In this document: positions 33,503-45,197 of the stretch, piece by piece
Numbering within the stretch: the stretch's first letter is position 1
How the letters are laid out: every line of letters begins with the position of its first letter
Assembly: GCA_003864495.1 (NCBI GenBank)
Contig: ML133411.1
Location: 1,294,846 to 1,358,845, forward strand
DNA from: Nemopilema nomurai
Lineage: Eukaryota > Cnidaria > Scyphozoa > Rhizostomeae > Rhizostomatidae
Reading direction: 5' to 3'
DNA: 64,000 nt
Translations under genes and position numbers: made by a program
The notes under the pieces: model-generated
Databases searched by the model: none
What the model was told of the DNA's origin: nothing
The model's input: the letters and a program-made list of their open reading frames with translations, nothing else

Positions 33503-33514
33503 CGATTGGATACT

Positions 33515-33527
33515 CTACAAGGTGTAT
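33515..33527. repeat. Target duplication CTACAAGGTGTAT (left)
   Basis: Thirteen bases repeated exactly at 35436-35448, on either side of the nested LINE. Confidence 0.88.
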
Positions 33528-35435
33528 ATATATATATGGCGGTCACTCTAGAAGAAGAGTAGGAGGAGGGTCAATTTAAGTCATTTTTTCCCCTTCTTGT
33601 TGTAGTAGGCGGCGTGATTGTCGTCATCGATTTTCGTCGCGGCCTTGGCAATGGTGCTTCGCCATTGCGGCCTCGCAGCAGCTTTGGTTCCCAATCTTTC
33701 ATGCTGATTCCGGCGGCTGTGAGGTTGCGCTTATGACAATCTTTGTAGCGAAGACAGGGTCTGCCGATTCGCCTTTTTCCGTTGGTAAGCTCGCCGTACC
33801 ATACTGCTTTCGGGAGTCGCTCTTCCGGCAGACATGGCCGGCCCAGCGCAGTTGAGCTTTCGTGATGGAGGCTTCCACGCTAGGTATGCCAGCCCTCCTT
33901 AAGATTTCAACATTTGGGATCTTGTCTTGCCACTTTACATGCATGATCTGGCGCATGTGTCTTTGTTGAATTGTGTTCAGTTTTTTCATGTGTCTTTTGT
34001 ACAGGGTGCAGGCTTCTGTGCCGTATAGGAGACATGATTGCACCACTGCTCTATACACCTTGCATTTGGTTGTTGTTTGCATACCGGGCCGTTTCCACAC
34101 CTTGCTCTGGAGTCTTCCGAACGCTGCGGCGGCTGAGCTAATCCTTTTCTCGATCTCTTTGTCAGAGGAGTTCGAGTTAGACACAGTGCTTTCAAGGTAC
34201 GTAAAGTGGGGTATGTCAAGTAGACGGTCACCGTTAAGCATGATGCTTGCGGGCATATGGATGGGAAGAGGGTGGCTCTGGTACATCACTTCGTAGTTTC
34301 TTGACGATTGTAAGACCAAGGCAGCTGACGCAAACTTGTCTAGCATACGTTGAAGAACATCAGGACAGTGAGCAACCAACGCCGAGTCATCGGCCTATAG
34401 AAGCTCGGTGGCACAAATTTCACGTGTTTTGGTGCTTGCCCGAAGTCTACTCAGGTTCAACAGACCACCGTGGCTGCAGGTTTTCATGTGTATGCCTTTG
34501 TCGTCGGCAGTTGGACATAATTCTAAAACAGCTGTCAGGTACAGCGAGAACAGGGTAGGTGCAAGAACACATCCCTGCTTGACACCCTGGACAACTGGAA
34601 ACGTTGAAGAAATGGAGCCGTTCATGTTCACTTGAGCTTGCATGCAAGTATGGAACTGTTTGATCATTGATGCAAGTCTTGGTGGGCAACCGTACCTTTG
34701 AAGAATTATCCACAGGCAGTCTCTATTTACCGTATCGAAGGCCTTTGTGAAGTCGATAAAGACCATGTATAACAGCTGGTTTTGCTCCGCAGCTTTCTCC
34801 TGCAGCTGGCGAAGAGTGAATATCATGTCTGTGGTAGAGCGATTTGCTTGGAAGCCACATTGGCTTTCGGGGAGGACGCTGTCGGTCACTTGCTGCAGGC
34901 GGTTGAGAAGGACCCTGGTCATGATTTTACCAGCAATGGAGAGCAGAGAGATACCTCTATAACTGCCACAGTCTTGCTTGTTTCCTTTCCTTTTAAAGAT
35001 CGGTATTACGGTAGCGTCTTTAAAATCTTGAGGTATGCAATCTTCAAGCCAGCTTGCAGAGATGACGTCGTATAGCGCAAGAAGGAGATGATCGCCACCG
35101 TGCTGGAAGACTTCTGCAGGAAAACCGTCTTTGCCGTGCGCCATCCCGTTGACAGCATTACAGATCTCTTCGAGGGTAATTTCACTGTTGGCGTCTTCTT
35201 GAGTTGGGTGCTGTTTGATTGCGAGCAACGCATTCTCATTGGTGTTGGAAGTCTGATTAAGCAGTTGGGAAAAGTGCTCTTGCCATCTCTCTAGAATGTT
35301 GTTGCTGTTTGTGAGTACTGAGGTACCGTCTGCAGTGAGAAGAGGACATGGTTGTGAGCTTTGCGGACCATAGACAGTTTTAAGGGCTTGGTAGAACTGC
35401 CTCGAATCTCCTTGGGTGGCAAAAGCTTGAATTTC
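33528..35435 (-). mobile_element. 5'-truncated LINE inside the gypsy element
   Basis: Bounded by an exact 13-bp target duplication. It is read on the minus strand and ends at 33528 in a short (TA)n tail, typical of target-primed integration. It begins within the coding region, so it was truncated on insertion. Removing it and one duplication copy makes the gypsy frame continuous. Confidence 0.88.
33699..35430 (-). pseudogene. LINE reverse transcriptase, truncated
   Basis: From about 35425: QALKTVYGP, ERWQEHFSQLL, then (35228-34395) VIPIFKRKGNKQDCGSYRGISLLS, CGFQANRSTTDMIF, MVFIDFTKAFDTVNRD and VVQGVKQGCVLAPTLF. ATELL-stop-ADDSALVA follows, where the catalytic aromatic residue before Asp-Asp is a TAG stop (near 34397). 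The C-terminal region (34379-33699) has FTYLESTV, YGTEACTLYKRH and AQLRWAGHVCR. Clade unresolved (RTE/I/jockey-like). The 5' end was lost at integration. Confidence 0.85.
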
Positions 35436-35448
35436 CTACAAGGTGTAT
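35436..35448. repeat. Target duplication CTACAAGGTGTAT (right)
   Basis: Exact partner of 33515-33527. Confidence 0.88.
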
Positions 35449-35568
35449 TGTCCCCAATTGTCCCGACGTTGGCCAAACATGGTGTTTCTTTAGGACTGAA
35501 GGCAGATCTGATTGTTGTTTTCTTGACAAGTGTCTGATGTTCAGGTCTTCAATGGGCACTTCAGACAT
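35436..35568 (-). pseudogene. Gypsy pol, N-terminal piece of RT
   Basis: MSEVPIEDLNIRHLSRKQQSDL is the typical sequence shortly before gypsy RT fingers (leucine-rich 'LS..QQ..L..LL'). The frame breaks exactly at the LINE target duplication (35436-35448) and can be followed on the other side at 33514. Confidence 0.6.
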
Positions 35569-35828
35569 GTTTTCGGCAGCATAATCATCATGAATGGCGT
35601 TAACATCTCATATAAACGGCTGCAAATTCATGTCCTCTACGAGTCATGATCGATTTGTGTTCTGCTGCTGACTTCTCAGGGGGCGGCTAGAATTTTTGGA
35701 TGGTTGCCATAACATCATCAGAGATCGTATTTACGCGAGATTTCCTTCCCAATGAACTTACAAATACTTCTCTGCTGCGGTAGTCGCTTCTTGCAACAAA
35801 CAAGGGCTCTTTTCCCACACTGTTTCTT

Positions 35829-36200
35829 TTATTCCGGGCGAAATCCTTTTATGGAAAATTCACACGCTATGCGATATTTTCTTTCAAGGCTATCCAAGCC
35901 ATTGTGTACCTTTATCACTAACTTGTCATTCTTCTCTGAGAATTCTGCAACTGATTTATTTGATCCTTGGGCAATCTCTTGCAGCTTCCAAAACATTCTG
36001 GCTGCTCGTCCACTCAGGTATTCTGGGATCAACTGAATTTGTTTCTCGTTGGTCCACCCATTTGCCACTGCTGCAGTACCCCAGTTAATCAGCCATTCTG
36101 TTATCTCTTCATTGTAAAAGGCTGGATATCGACAATCGTTTTCCCAGGTCTGGCACTGGTCTTTGAGGGGCAACGTGAATTGCATCAGCTTTGTTTTCAT
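35829..36200 (-). pseudogene. Gypsy gag fragment
   Basis: A 123-residue frame with TNEKQIQLIPEYLSGRAARMFWKL and SVAEFSEKNDKLV, the pattern of retrotransposon gag (capsid) between the 5' LTR and pol. A change of frame near 35835 and loss of the nucleocapsid end suggest a remnant. Confidence 0.6.
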
Positions 36201-36379
36201 CTCTGTGTGCCATCTTTTTCTATCCTTTTGGACTCGTTGAAACGTTTACTTCAGTTAGAATTCCACTCCTATCACCATAAAAAGTCACACACCGTGTGTT
36301 GTGAGACTTACGTTATCCTAACAGTAGTCCTTAAAGACAAAAGTTATAACTCAGATAGCACAAATACATAAAGTTCACG

Positions 36380-36826
36380 TACTTCTTTGAGCCACTTTAA
36401 CTCGTCCTCCTTATTCGAACTTTACATGCTGTATTTATACTTTAAAGCAAGAGGATATATATTTAGAAAATAATGAGTAAGTTTCATTAACAACATGAAA
36501 TACGTAAAAAGTATGACGTGAAAACATGGGAAAGGAAGGGAAGGGCTGAATAGGTATGCTAAAACAAGCTTAATGACGCTAAACTAAACAAAAACATACG
36601 TAAATGATACCTGTGAAACAAGGAAAACGAAATAAACAACTATGACTAAACTAGGCATTAGGGTCTAACAATCCTGGAAAAATTCCGCACCTATAAACAA
36701 AACAAAGAAAAGGGATGTTGCTAACACGAGACAATGCCATGACGCACGAACGAGAAGTGTGTTGCAGCTAACGATGTGCAATAAGGAACCAAGGAGAATT
36801 CCTAACAATACTAAGAAATCGTGACA
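36380..36826 (-). repeat. Gypsy 5' LTR
   Basis: Matches 30778-31193 with only scattered substitutions over the main part. The inner 45 bp (36380-36425) are clearly more diverged between the copies. Confidence 0.8.
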
Positions 36827-36831
36827 CTGCC

Positions 36832-36960
36832 AATGATCTATTTATGATATACGTTAGAGGCACACCTAAAGTCAGAGCAGCATTTTTCAGCATTTTAGGG
36901 GGCAGGTTATTGTGTCCTGGAGCTTCTGTTGATTTCAGATTGCCTTAGCAACTTTTGCTT
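36832..36960 (-). pseudogene. LINE reverse transcriptase (5' continuation)
   Basis: Minus-strand frame LKSTEAPGHNNLPPKMLKNAA…PLTYIINRSLA is the segment that normally comes just before 'xEWKxAKVIPLFKS' in jockey/CR1-type LINEs. That next segment is at 30806, showing that the gypsy element entered this LINE between the two. Confidence 0.72.
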
Positions 36961-39200
36961 TGTGGTAAGATGAAACTAAAAATGCATGCTAGCCTGATTT
37001 ATTTCACTTTCATTTCGCCAATTGAAAATGTAGAGACGGCTCTGTTAAGTATGTTGACATAACTGTTTCAATGGTTGGAGGTTATATAGCCAAAGACAAA
37101 AAGTAAAGACAAGATACAGAATTTCATTCTTATGACACTAAATGTGCAGTGACGATTAAGGAACTCTTAAGGAAGAAACATTTTCCGACGAAAATACAAC
37201 TTTTTGGATTGCTAAAGATGCAAAAGAAATGAAGTACAGACAATAGTTTAGTTTCTAATAAATGGAATGCCTAATCTAGATTTTCAAAAAGGCTCTCTGT
37301 TTCCAGGTCAATGCACCATTGATCTCTGCCAATAAAATGCCTTTATTGATCATCTAGAATTGTTTCTCGTGTGATTGGACATCCTAATAACTCGAAACTT
37401 TAACACAATACACATTAATTTCACGATTGATTTTGTTTTCTATGATGTTTCGAAAATGATGTTTTTCACAGTTTTCCTTTTAGTCAAAGTAACTTTGTTA
37501 TAGCCACAATTTGTATCAGTGGCCTCTTCCAATTTTTCCTTAAAATTCAGAAAATTAACTTTAGACAGGCCCCTTGCAGCTTCAAAAAACATTCTGGGTT
37601 AAGGTATAATTTTTTTTCGTATTAAGTCTTTATGTTAAAATAAAAATAAAATAAAACATTAGTTGGGTATTATACAACTTGTTTTAAAATTGAATAATAC
37701 AAAATAATATAGAATTATATAATGGAAAGTTAAGTTATACGATATTGAACAGTTCTGTTCAACTTTTTACAAGCTGCACAGGCATGACTGCGAGGTTATG
37801 GGTAATATTTGTTCTGGGTAATTAAGCTAGGCTTAAACAACACTCATAAATTTTCATAGCAGTTGGTCACAAAATTGGGTGAAACACTCAAAACACTCTC
37901 ATTTCTATGAAATAATGAAACAGCCTCCAATCCGACAAATGTGTTCAATAGCTCTTTATGAGGGGTTGGCATTCTCAGTCGAGGGAGTTATGGTCTGTTT
38001 CTTAAGAAACATTGCACACCAGAAAGTAGTCTTAAAAATATATACTATACTTTATGAAGTATAATTCATAAAAATATAACAATTGATGGGACTTTGAAGC
38101 CTGACATCACAGTACTGTTGTAATCGCACACGCAAGAGAATATTTCAACTGTCAAGGGGCTTTCTCATCTTTAACAATACAATACTCAGCTTTAACATTA
38201 TCAACCCATATCAACTAAAAAAGGATTGAAATAAATAAATTTCCCGGCAAGCTATAAGAGAATCTAAGCTTTTACAGTAGTAGAGAGCAGTGAAATTGAA
38301 GATGTTTTATCTGTTGTGATGAGTTGGGAGTATTGTTTGAATTTCTTTGCCAATGATTCGCATTCAATGAAAACATTTGTCGTAAATAGTCCGAAGCCAT
38401 TAAAACATGCGAAATTGCACCATGCAAAATGTTTGGAATTAATGTAATAACTAACACATATTTAAAAAGCATTAATTCACAGAGCAGGTGCAACTTTTAA
38501 AATGTTTGATCACCCTCCCCTTGTACAAAGAATAACCTAAAACCTTTAAATTCAAAAGCACTCATAATTTCAAAATTTTAGCAGTTGAAGTGAAGACTAG
38601 GAGTAGAAGAAAGCACAATGTGATGTTAGATGTTTTGGTGCGTTCACATCGCACACTTTCATATTGGATCAATCTCCCCTCCTTGTACATGTGCTTGGGC
38701 TGGGCTTCTCTCTAAAACTTTCATTCGGGTACCTGGGCTCCCGTCCTTGTAATGATTTGCTATACCTCCTTTAATGGTGGCGGGCTTGGAAGCCCACTTG
38801 AACGAATACCAGGTTCGGAAACACATCTCTGTAGTGCAAAGTTTTGGTTATAAGCTCAGCCCAGCCACATATCTATAACTAAGTACGTTATTCTGTCATG
38901 TACTTCACAACAAGATTGGAACCTCACTTTGACGAATCCGAATTGCAGAGACCAATCTCATTAGCGAGTTTAAAGCATTCCTTGCCCTACCAACGAAGAA
39001 CAACAATAACGACAATCTTTCTTCCATCGTTTTCATTTGACCTCGAGCTCCTGGGCATATCGATAATCCTCTACAGTATAGCTTACTGTACTTTTCACCG
39101 GATCTGGAGATGTTGTTAAAGCATCAATATGTCTGATGTGTCGAATTACTCATATACATAACTATTGGCATTTGAAAAAACTTTTGTCGATGATCTGTAC
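36961..39200. other. No recognisable gene
   Basis: AT-rich, with long A/T runs (37600-37740) and only short frames on both strands. I saw no protein motif, no long inverted repeat and no RNA gene. Short Lys/Ser-rich frames (37879, 38898) look accidental. Confidence 0.45.
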
Positions 39201-39209
39201 TTGGTGCTA

Positions 39210-39960
39210 AATACTACTCTTTTTTAATAATCTCTAAAGTGGAATAGTTCAGTTTTTCTGACTTTTCACAGTTTATGTCGAACACAATATACCACTCGCC
39301 TTCCATGCATATGCAATATCCCACCAGGATGTGCATGTGAAATGCAAGGCGTTCTCCCTGGCAGCATGTACTTTGCCATGTTCGTCCACCATGAAGATTA
39401 TTTTTTTTGGCTGCTGTGTTCTTATAAGGCATAAAACAACTTCCTGCCATTGTCGCAGCTTGGCACTTAGAAATTTTTCGAGCATTTGTTGTCACGACTC
39501 TTCCTGACGCTTGTTTCTTTTATTCACAGTAGATTGAATGTGAAGCCAGGATTACCCAAACTCTTCTAAAATGGCATCTTTTGTTGCCTCATGCATACGT
39601 CTGTCCCAAATAACTTCCAGTCTTTTCCTTTACATGTGTTTTGGTCAATCTAAAAAAATACCCACATCTGACTTGAGCCTTGTGTTGTCTTGAGGGTCTC
39701 TTGGATATGGTGATTTTCAGTCTTTCGGGCGTTTGGCTTAATTTGCCCTCTTTTGGCATTTGAAGATAATACATACCCTCTAAAGATTCTCACACACTTC
39801 ACTGCTGATTTTTGCAGGAATTAGATATCCAAAGTCTTCACTCCGCTGCTCCAATAGCTCAATAACATTTTGTAGGTAACACTTGTAAACAAATGTCTAG
39901 TACTTCGATTTTGCTTCTCCAACTCTCAGGCCCATAACATCCTTACTCTCCCTCAACAAA
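39210..39960 (-). pseudogene. Degraded unknown protein-coding remnant
   Basis: Minus-strand frames join into a plausible protein: a helical part (ELLEQRSEDFGYLIPAKISSEV), SLRLTK-like basic stretches, GYFFRLTK…GSYLGQTYA, and AKLRQWQEVVLCL…MVDEHGKVHAARENALHFTC. Codon order and conserved-looking aromatic patches suggest former coding sequence, with a stop near 39780 and frame changes. I do not recognise the family. Confidence 0.35.
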
Positions 39961-39995
39961 CTGACAGGATAAGAGATAGTGGAATAAGAGATAAA

Positions 39996-40442
39996 GTGTT
40001 AAGTGATGTGATGATTGATGATTTGAAAGGCACAGATGGCATTACGAAACAAATCACTTACATGGATCAAATATTTAAGAAGGATGAATTATCTGATGCA
40101 TATGAATCATTCTGTGATTTTGACCGATTCAACCGAAAGACTGACATGTTGATGGATGTTTATGTAATGGATTTCGAAAAGCTTTACAATAAAACAAAGA
40201 CATTCAAAATAGAGCTTCTTGAAGCAGTTCGTGCATTCATGCTTCTAGAGGGAGCAGGATCAGACCAAAAAGACAGGCAGTTGGCTCTTACAGGGGTGGA
40301 TTATAAACATACAGTCGATTTATTTAAACATATGGGCAGTGTATTAAAAAGGTTTTTTGTAAAACAATCTCTGGCCAAGAAGACCATATCTCATAGTGCG
40401 ATTAAAGTTGAGCTGGTGCGCATGCATTTCTGCATGGGCTGA
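39996..40442 (+). pseudogene. Retrotransposon gag-like frame
   Basis: A 148-residue frame with ITYMDQIFKKDELSDAYESFCDFDRF, MDVYVMDFEKLYNKTK and DQKDRQLALTGVDY, resembling the UBN2/gag-type capsid segment of LTR retrotransposons common in cnidarians. No zinc knuckle, protease or RT follows, because the sequence changes at about 40440 to the next element. Confidence 0.5.
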
Positions 40443-40889
40443 GGCACATATGCGTCTCAAGTTTTACAGTGTAATGGCTGACATGCAGTCCCTTGCTGTG
40501 AATGGCGTGAAGTGCATATGCGTCACACTGGACACATGTGTTTCAACAGATGTGCGTTTCTAAAAAAGCTGCAATACGGATCTGCTCCATGATGAACATA
40601 TGCGCTTGAACGGATACAGCAAATATGTTTTCAGTATTATAACAGAAAATCACGTTAGAAAAATTGTCAGCAAAATCACTTACATTGTCAACAAGATCAT
40701 TACCTTATAGGGGAGAAATAGCTTAAATATATCTCATTGGCAGACCTTTATGCCATTTCTCTTCAAGTGCGATCACAAACAGTTATCATAGCTCGAATGT
40801 GATATGAATTAAGAATGACGGAGATTACAAAGAAGGATCAAGAATCAATTGAAAATGTAAGTATGGAAGAAATGATGAAGTAAGGGATT

Positions 40890-42660
40890 TTCAAAAAATG
40901 AAAGAAGTTTTGAATTATCATTCAAACAAGACCAACTGTCTTAAACAACTTTATCCCAATGGCTTCAGTCAAAAAGAGAAGGACTGTTTGAGAAGATATG
41001 CAAGAAAATATAAATTAGATGGTAATTCATCACTTTTGAAATAGCCCATTGAAATATAGCCGATATTTAAACGAGTTGCAAAGCAATGACAACTTTTTGA
41101 AACTCTTTCTTATGATTGTTAAATTTTCCCTTGCCCATCCCCATCCCCACATGTGTCAGAGCCCATGATTAAAAATCCGACGCAAGTCCCTTTTCATGTC
41201 CAAGATTTTTTATCCCAAACAATTTCACATTCATAAACAGCGTTATGCAAAGGACCATCTGGGTATCGGGAAATTTCCTCGTGAGTCCTTTGCCTTGCGT
41301 TAATTTTTTTCAAAAAGTTTAAAAGCTTTCAAAAGGCAGATAATCTTCAAACAAAACTAAAAATGTCGAAAGTATGGTTGCATAAATGTTTCACGTCCCT
41401 TTAAGCTGAGCAAAATTAAGTTTGATAGCAAAGATTCCCAATTCCTGTTATTAAAAAATTCATTCAAGGCGAAAGTTTGATCAGCAAATGCTGCACAATT
41501 TTCCGAACTCTTTGAAAAAAATTTTGTGTTTTTTAAATCTTCAAAATGATGTCAAATGTGATAGTAAGAGGACGTCGCAAAATAGGGACTTCAACCCTCA
41601 CGAAATACATTCAAAGCAGTTTCAACAAAAGCTTCTTTACGTGCATCAGGAGGCTTGGCAAAGAAACCTGTTACAAAAATATGGGAACAATATTTGTCTT
41701 ATGGATGCAACAAACAAGACTACAAAATATGTACTACCATTGTTTTTTGTCATTGTCAACACCAATGCTGGGTACAAGATAGCAGGTAAATCTAACGGTT
41801 ATGTCGGTGGCCTGTTAAGAAATACTTACGACTACCCTTCTTTTCTAGCGTTTAAAGACTGCAACACAAGAGTTTTAATGTGTGCATTCCATAGAGAACA
41901 AGCATGGGAACGCTGGACAAGAAGAAAGGAATCCAGTTTGTTGTGTATCAAACGCGAGGAGCTACTCAAACAGCTACGTCTGATCGCTGATGCACTAGCT
42001 GATTCACCAAATAATTCAAATGGCCCTTCTTACAATCTTTTTATCAAAGCCGTAGAGACACTCAGAGCATCAGAGGTGTGGAAATCTAATTTAGTTGTTC
42101 AAAGATATATTAATCAATGGTGGCTTTCTTGTCCAGCATTGGGCTCGTGCATTTAGAGAAAAGGAATTAGAAAGAAATTTCAATACGAACAATGGAGCAG
42201 AATCATTGAATAAGCTATTGAAATACAAATTTTTAAAGAAGTCAACGGAAAAGACTCTTTGTGGCATTACTGACGTGATAATTGAACGTTTCTTGCCATA
42301 TCAGTATCGGGAGTATCTAACAGCAAATGTTAAGGCACAAAATCTAACGGGATTAGATCCTATGGACAAAACATTCCATCGTACTTGCAAAACCGTCCAA
42401 AAGCATTTATTCAGCACTGTTTGGTTCGTACAAGAAATGCCGAAACGGACTATATTAGCGATAGCAGCATTATATCGGCAGATAAGACAAGTCTGATGTT
42501 TGAAATAAAATCTTCGTCAGGGCGTGAGACTTATAAGGGCAGTTTAGGGATTCCCCAATGTGAGTGCTGGGACTGGTGCCTGATCGTTCACAAATATTGC
42601 CCTCTTGGGGAGGAACGTACACATCAGACGCAAGAAAAGTCAGGTTAATAAATACATGTC
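40890..42660 (+). pseudogene. MULE-type transposase with SWIM finger, frameshifted
   Basis: A possible N-terminal exon (VLNYHSNKTNCLKQLYPNGFSQKEKDCL, near 40910) precedes the core at 41480. The core has FNPHEIHSKQFQQKLLYVHQEAWQ, CLMDATNKTTKYVLPLFFV (first Asp), MCAFHREQAWERW and NNGAESLNKLLKY (Glu), the D..FHREQ..E pattern of MULE-type transposases. SLGIPQCECWDW is the first half of a SWIM zinc finger. Frame changes near 42130, 42430 and 42620, plus a probable deletion near 41790, inactivate it. Confidence 0.65.
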
Positions 42661-44436
42661 CAATTGATAAATGGCTGATGCTCTGTCAAGTTGTTAATGT
42701 TCGTTTTAGAGATATGTTTTATATCTTGATGAATATGGCGTCTGTAGAAATGAAGAATGTTTTGAAACATATCCCATTATATAGGTATCTTGACGCAAAG
42801 TTGCAGCTCGCGAAAATGAATCGCATGGATCCAATCACAGGTGCATGCAGTTTCTATGACAATGAAACTGAAATGTTTGTCCGTCACCTTTCATTTGCCT
42901 ACAAGTACCAACAAGTTTCTGAGTGCTCAAACAAAGCCTGTCCTAGAGCAAAATTAAGCCAAACATTCAAGTCCTTACCTCGCTTGCATGGAGATTAAGT
43001 GCTGACAAAATCTTTTTTTTGCGTTTACGTTAAAGACTGGATTTTGGAATCAAATATATAGTTTCTTTTCATTTGTGCAGAATGTGTCCATCAAGAATAC
43101 TTTCACAATTGGCTCAGATTCAGTGTGAAATAGACTATTGAGCAAACATTATGCTGACCAACCTTTGAAATAAAAACCTTCCTCAATGAAGCATCCCTCT
43201 TAACAATTTCATTTTTTCAATTTCCTGCACTGAAGAGAAAGCAACAACCGTAACCTGACAAATGCACATTCCCCTTGGTCAGATATGTTGAGTAACCTAT
43301 CCAGACTTTCCCTAAAAAATTAAATTTTGCAATGGTTAAATTAATCCACTAAACAACTCAAACAGGGCACAATTGATCATGGATAAATTCATTATTTCCA
43401 TTTTTACTTGTTCTGGAAATCAATTTCTATTATCATCAATGCAATCATATTTATTGAGCCAGCTGTAAGTTTACAAGTAATGACACTCCTCAATTCCAAA
43501 TTCTTGCATGTTACTAAATAATTGATCAAGAATAATAAGTTTTTTATCATACAACTTTAGCAATCAAATAAATGAAATGAAATATATTTGCAGGAAAATT
43601 AGTTATTATTACAATGGGAGAAGATCATTCCCACCAAAGACATTCTTTCAGGCCAGAGTACCTGTTTTATTACCTATAAATGTCGACCTCCCAAGCAGGA
43701 ATGGTAACTTGACATTTGGAGAAATTCCTGAATGCACCCAACTTCATAATCAACACAGGTATGGATTCCTGGAAAAAAAATGAATGAAGAGAAACTATTT
43801 GAATTCATGCAAATAATGATTTTTTTAAAACTTGCCATAGCTATAGATAGCTGGATGATGGTTTGACAGTTATTCAGTCAAACTTATATATAATAAGATT
43901 TACATAACATAAATTTGCAAATTGACTATCAGACTGTCACTAATACTCCTTATAAATTCAGTCATTAAGTTATGTGAATTAAATATAATGTTCTGTTCAA
44001 AAGAATTTGATTAATGCAAGACAGATTATATCTTAAGAGAAAGATTCTTAATCAAGATTTTTATCAATGTGATGTATAAAAACAGATCTACTACAGGCCC
44101 TAAGTAATAAACACAAAGTTGCCCAATTTTTAAGCTACCATGCAATGCCATGTGAGTATTCGGGTACAACTAGATGATATCCCATCATGAAAAATAGGGT
44201 TTAAATTTACTAAGCAGCAAAGAAGTGCAAAGTTCTTCTTTTTTGGCAGGTACCAACTTGTAGGAGTTACAGTTTGGAATGAAGCCAAGGCATATTATAC
44301 TTGTATGTTCCAATACAAGAATTGTTGGCAATTTTATGATCGTTTAAAAATGCACCTTGACGATAGCGACTTGCCACCAGAGAACAGCATACCTTCTTTC
44401 TCCCTGTATATTCAAACAGAAACAAAATCAAATTGA
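42630..44436 (+). pseudogene. Spliced cysteine-peptidase-like module after the MULE
   Basis: The frame ending at 42998 holds VRLINTCPIDKWLML with a Cys in a 'NTC' context, then IDKWL, YLDAKLQLAKMN and CSFYDNE. Two further exons with good borders and matching phase follow: 43594-43758 (ISYYYNGRRSFPPKTFF…FGEIPECTQLH) and 44250-44436 (YQLVGVTVWNEAKAYYTCMFQYKNCWQFYD, stop 44434). Order and spacing resemble a C19/papain-like fold: early Cys, late 'W-N-x-x-H-F-T…W…YD'. Here the expected His is replaced, so activity is doubtful. The join from 42998 to 43594 has no clear donor. The peptidase idea is inference. Confidence 0.4.
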
Positions 44437-45190
44437 GAAATAAACTTTTTATATTTTAAACCAATGAACTATTTGATTTAAAATGAACTCAAACTTGAAT
44501 GGTTTAGATTTTTAGATAGCATATTTAAAAATGTCTCAATGTGGTGTCATTATAAATTCAAGGATTCTAAAGAATTCTCAAGAACTTTCAATAACTCTCA
44601 TTCCAAGAAATATATTCGAAGAAATCTATAAATCATTAATACCGTTGATATGAGAATAACTGTGAATCGCTTTGCATTGCAAAGTTTGCATGTACTAACG
44701 GAACTGTATCCATAAACAAATGCATACAGGGGACCCTTTTTGACTCATAAACAAATGCATACAGGGGATCCTTTTTGACTCAAAATTGATGGATTTCAGT
44801 GTAAATAGTTTTAAATCTATCAATATTTTTTGCGAGAAAAATTCAAGTGAAATTAAAATACTCAAGCCTAGCTTACATACTCAAACGCTTCATATATTCA
44901 TATACAGTAAAGTTGCAGTTGGTTAGAAATCTTACAAAAATTGCAGTTTTTATATTGTTGTTGCTTATTAAAAATATGATGCATCATGTCATTGATAGTG
45001 TATAAACTGAGGAAAGCTCAAAAGTGATATGATTAGATTTGACCAAGAAGCGGATATATTGCACAATAATTTTTTGTCTGACAAAGCGGTGCAAGGAGTG
45101 TACCTACATTGCGCTAGTACTGATTTGACTCTCCTTGCATATAAAGCCAAGCTAAACAAGGAGCAAATACAGAGAGTTTAAGGAAATAAA
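44437..45190. other. No recognisable gene
   Basis: AT-rich; apart from the 36-bp tandem repeat nothing stands out on either strand. Confidence 0.4.
44711..44782 (+). repeat. Two-copy 36-bp tandem repeat
   Basis: ATAAACAAATGCATACAGGGG…TTTTTGACTC occurs twice in direct succession with one substitution. Confidence 0.85.
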
Positions 45191-45197
45191 TACTTAC

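Larger units (their letters stand above)
30778..36826 (-). mobile_element. Ty3/gypsy LTR retrotransposon inserted in a LINE
   Basis: Two LTRs in direct orientation (30778-31193 and about 36380-36826) flank gag, a shortened RT, RNase H and integrase, all on the minus strand in gypsy order. A polypurine tract (AGGAGGGAGGTG on the minus strand) adjoins the TGTCAC start of the 3' LTR at 31193. The internal region is itself split by a LINE (33528-35435). I could not identify a target duplication. Confidence 0.85.

Noticed and set aside
37000..38600. Possible RNA genes or exons in the AT-rich interval.
   Set aside because: I found no cloverleaf, no snRNA core and no exon with flanking splice sites and family motifs.
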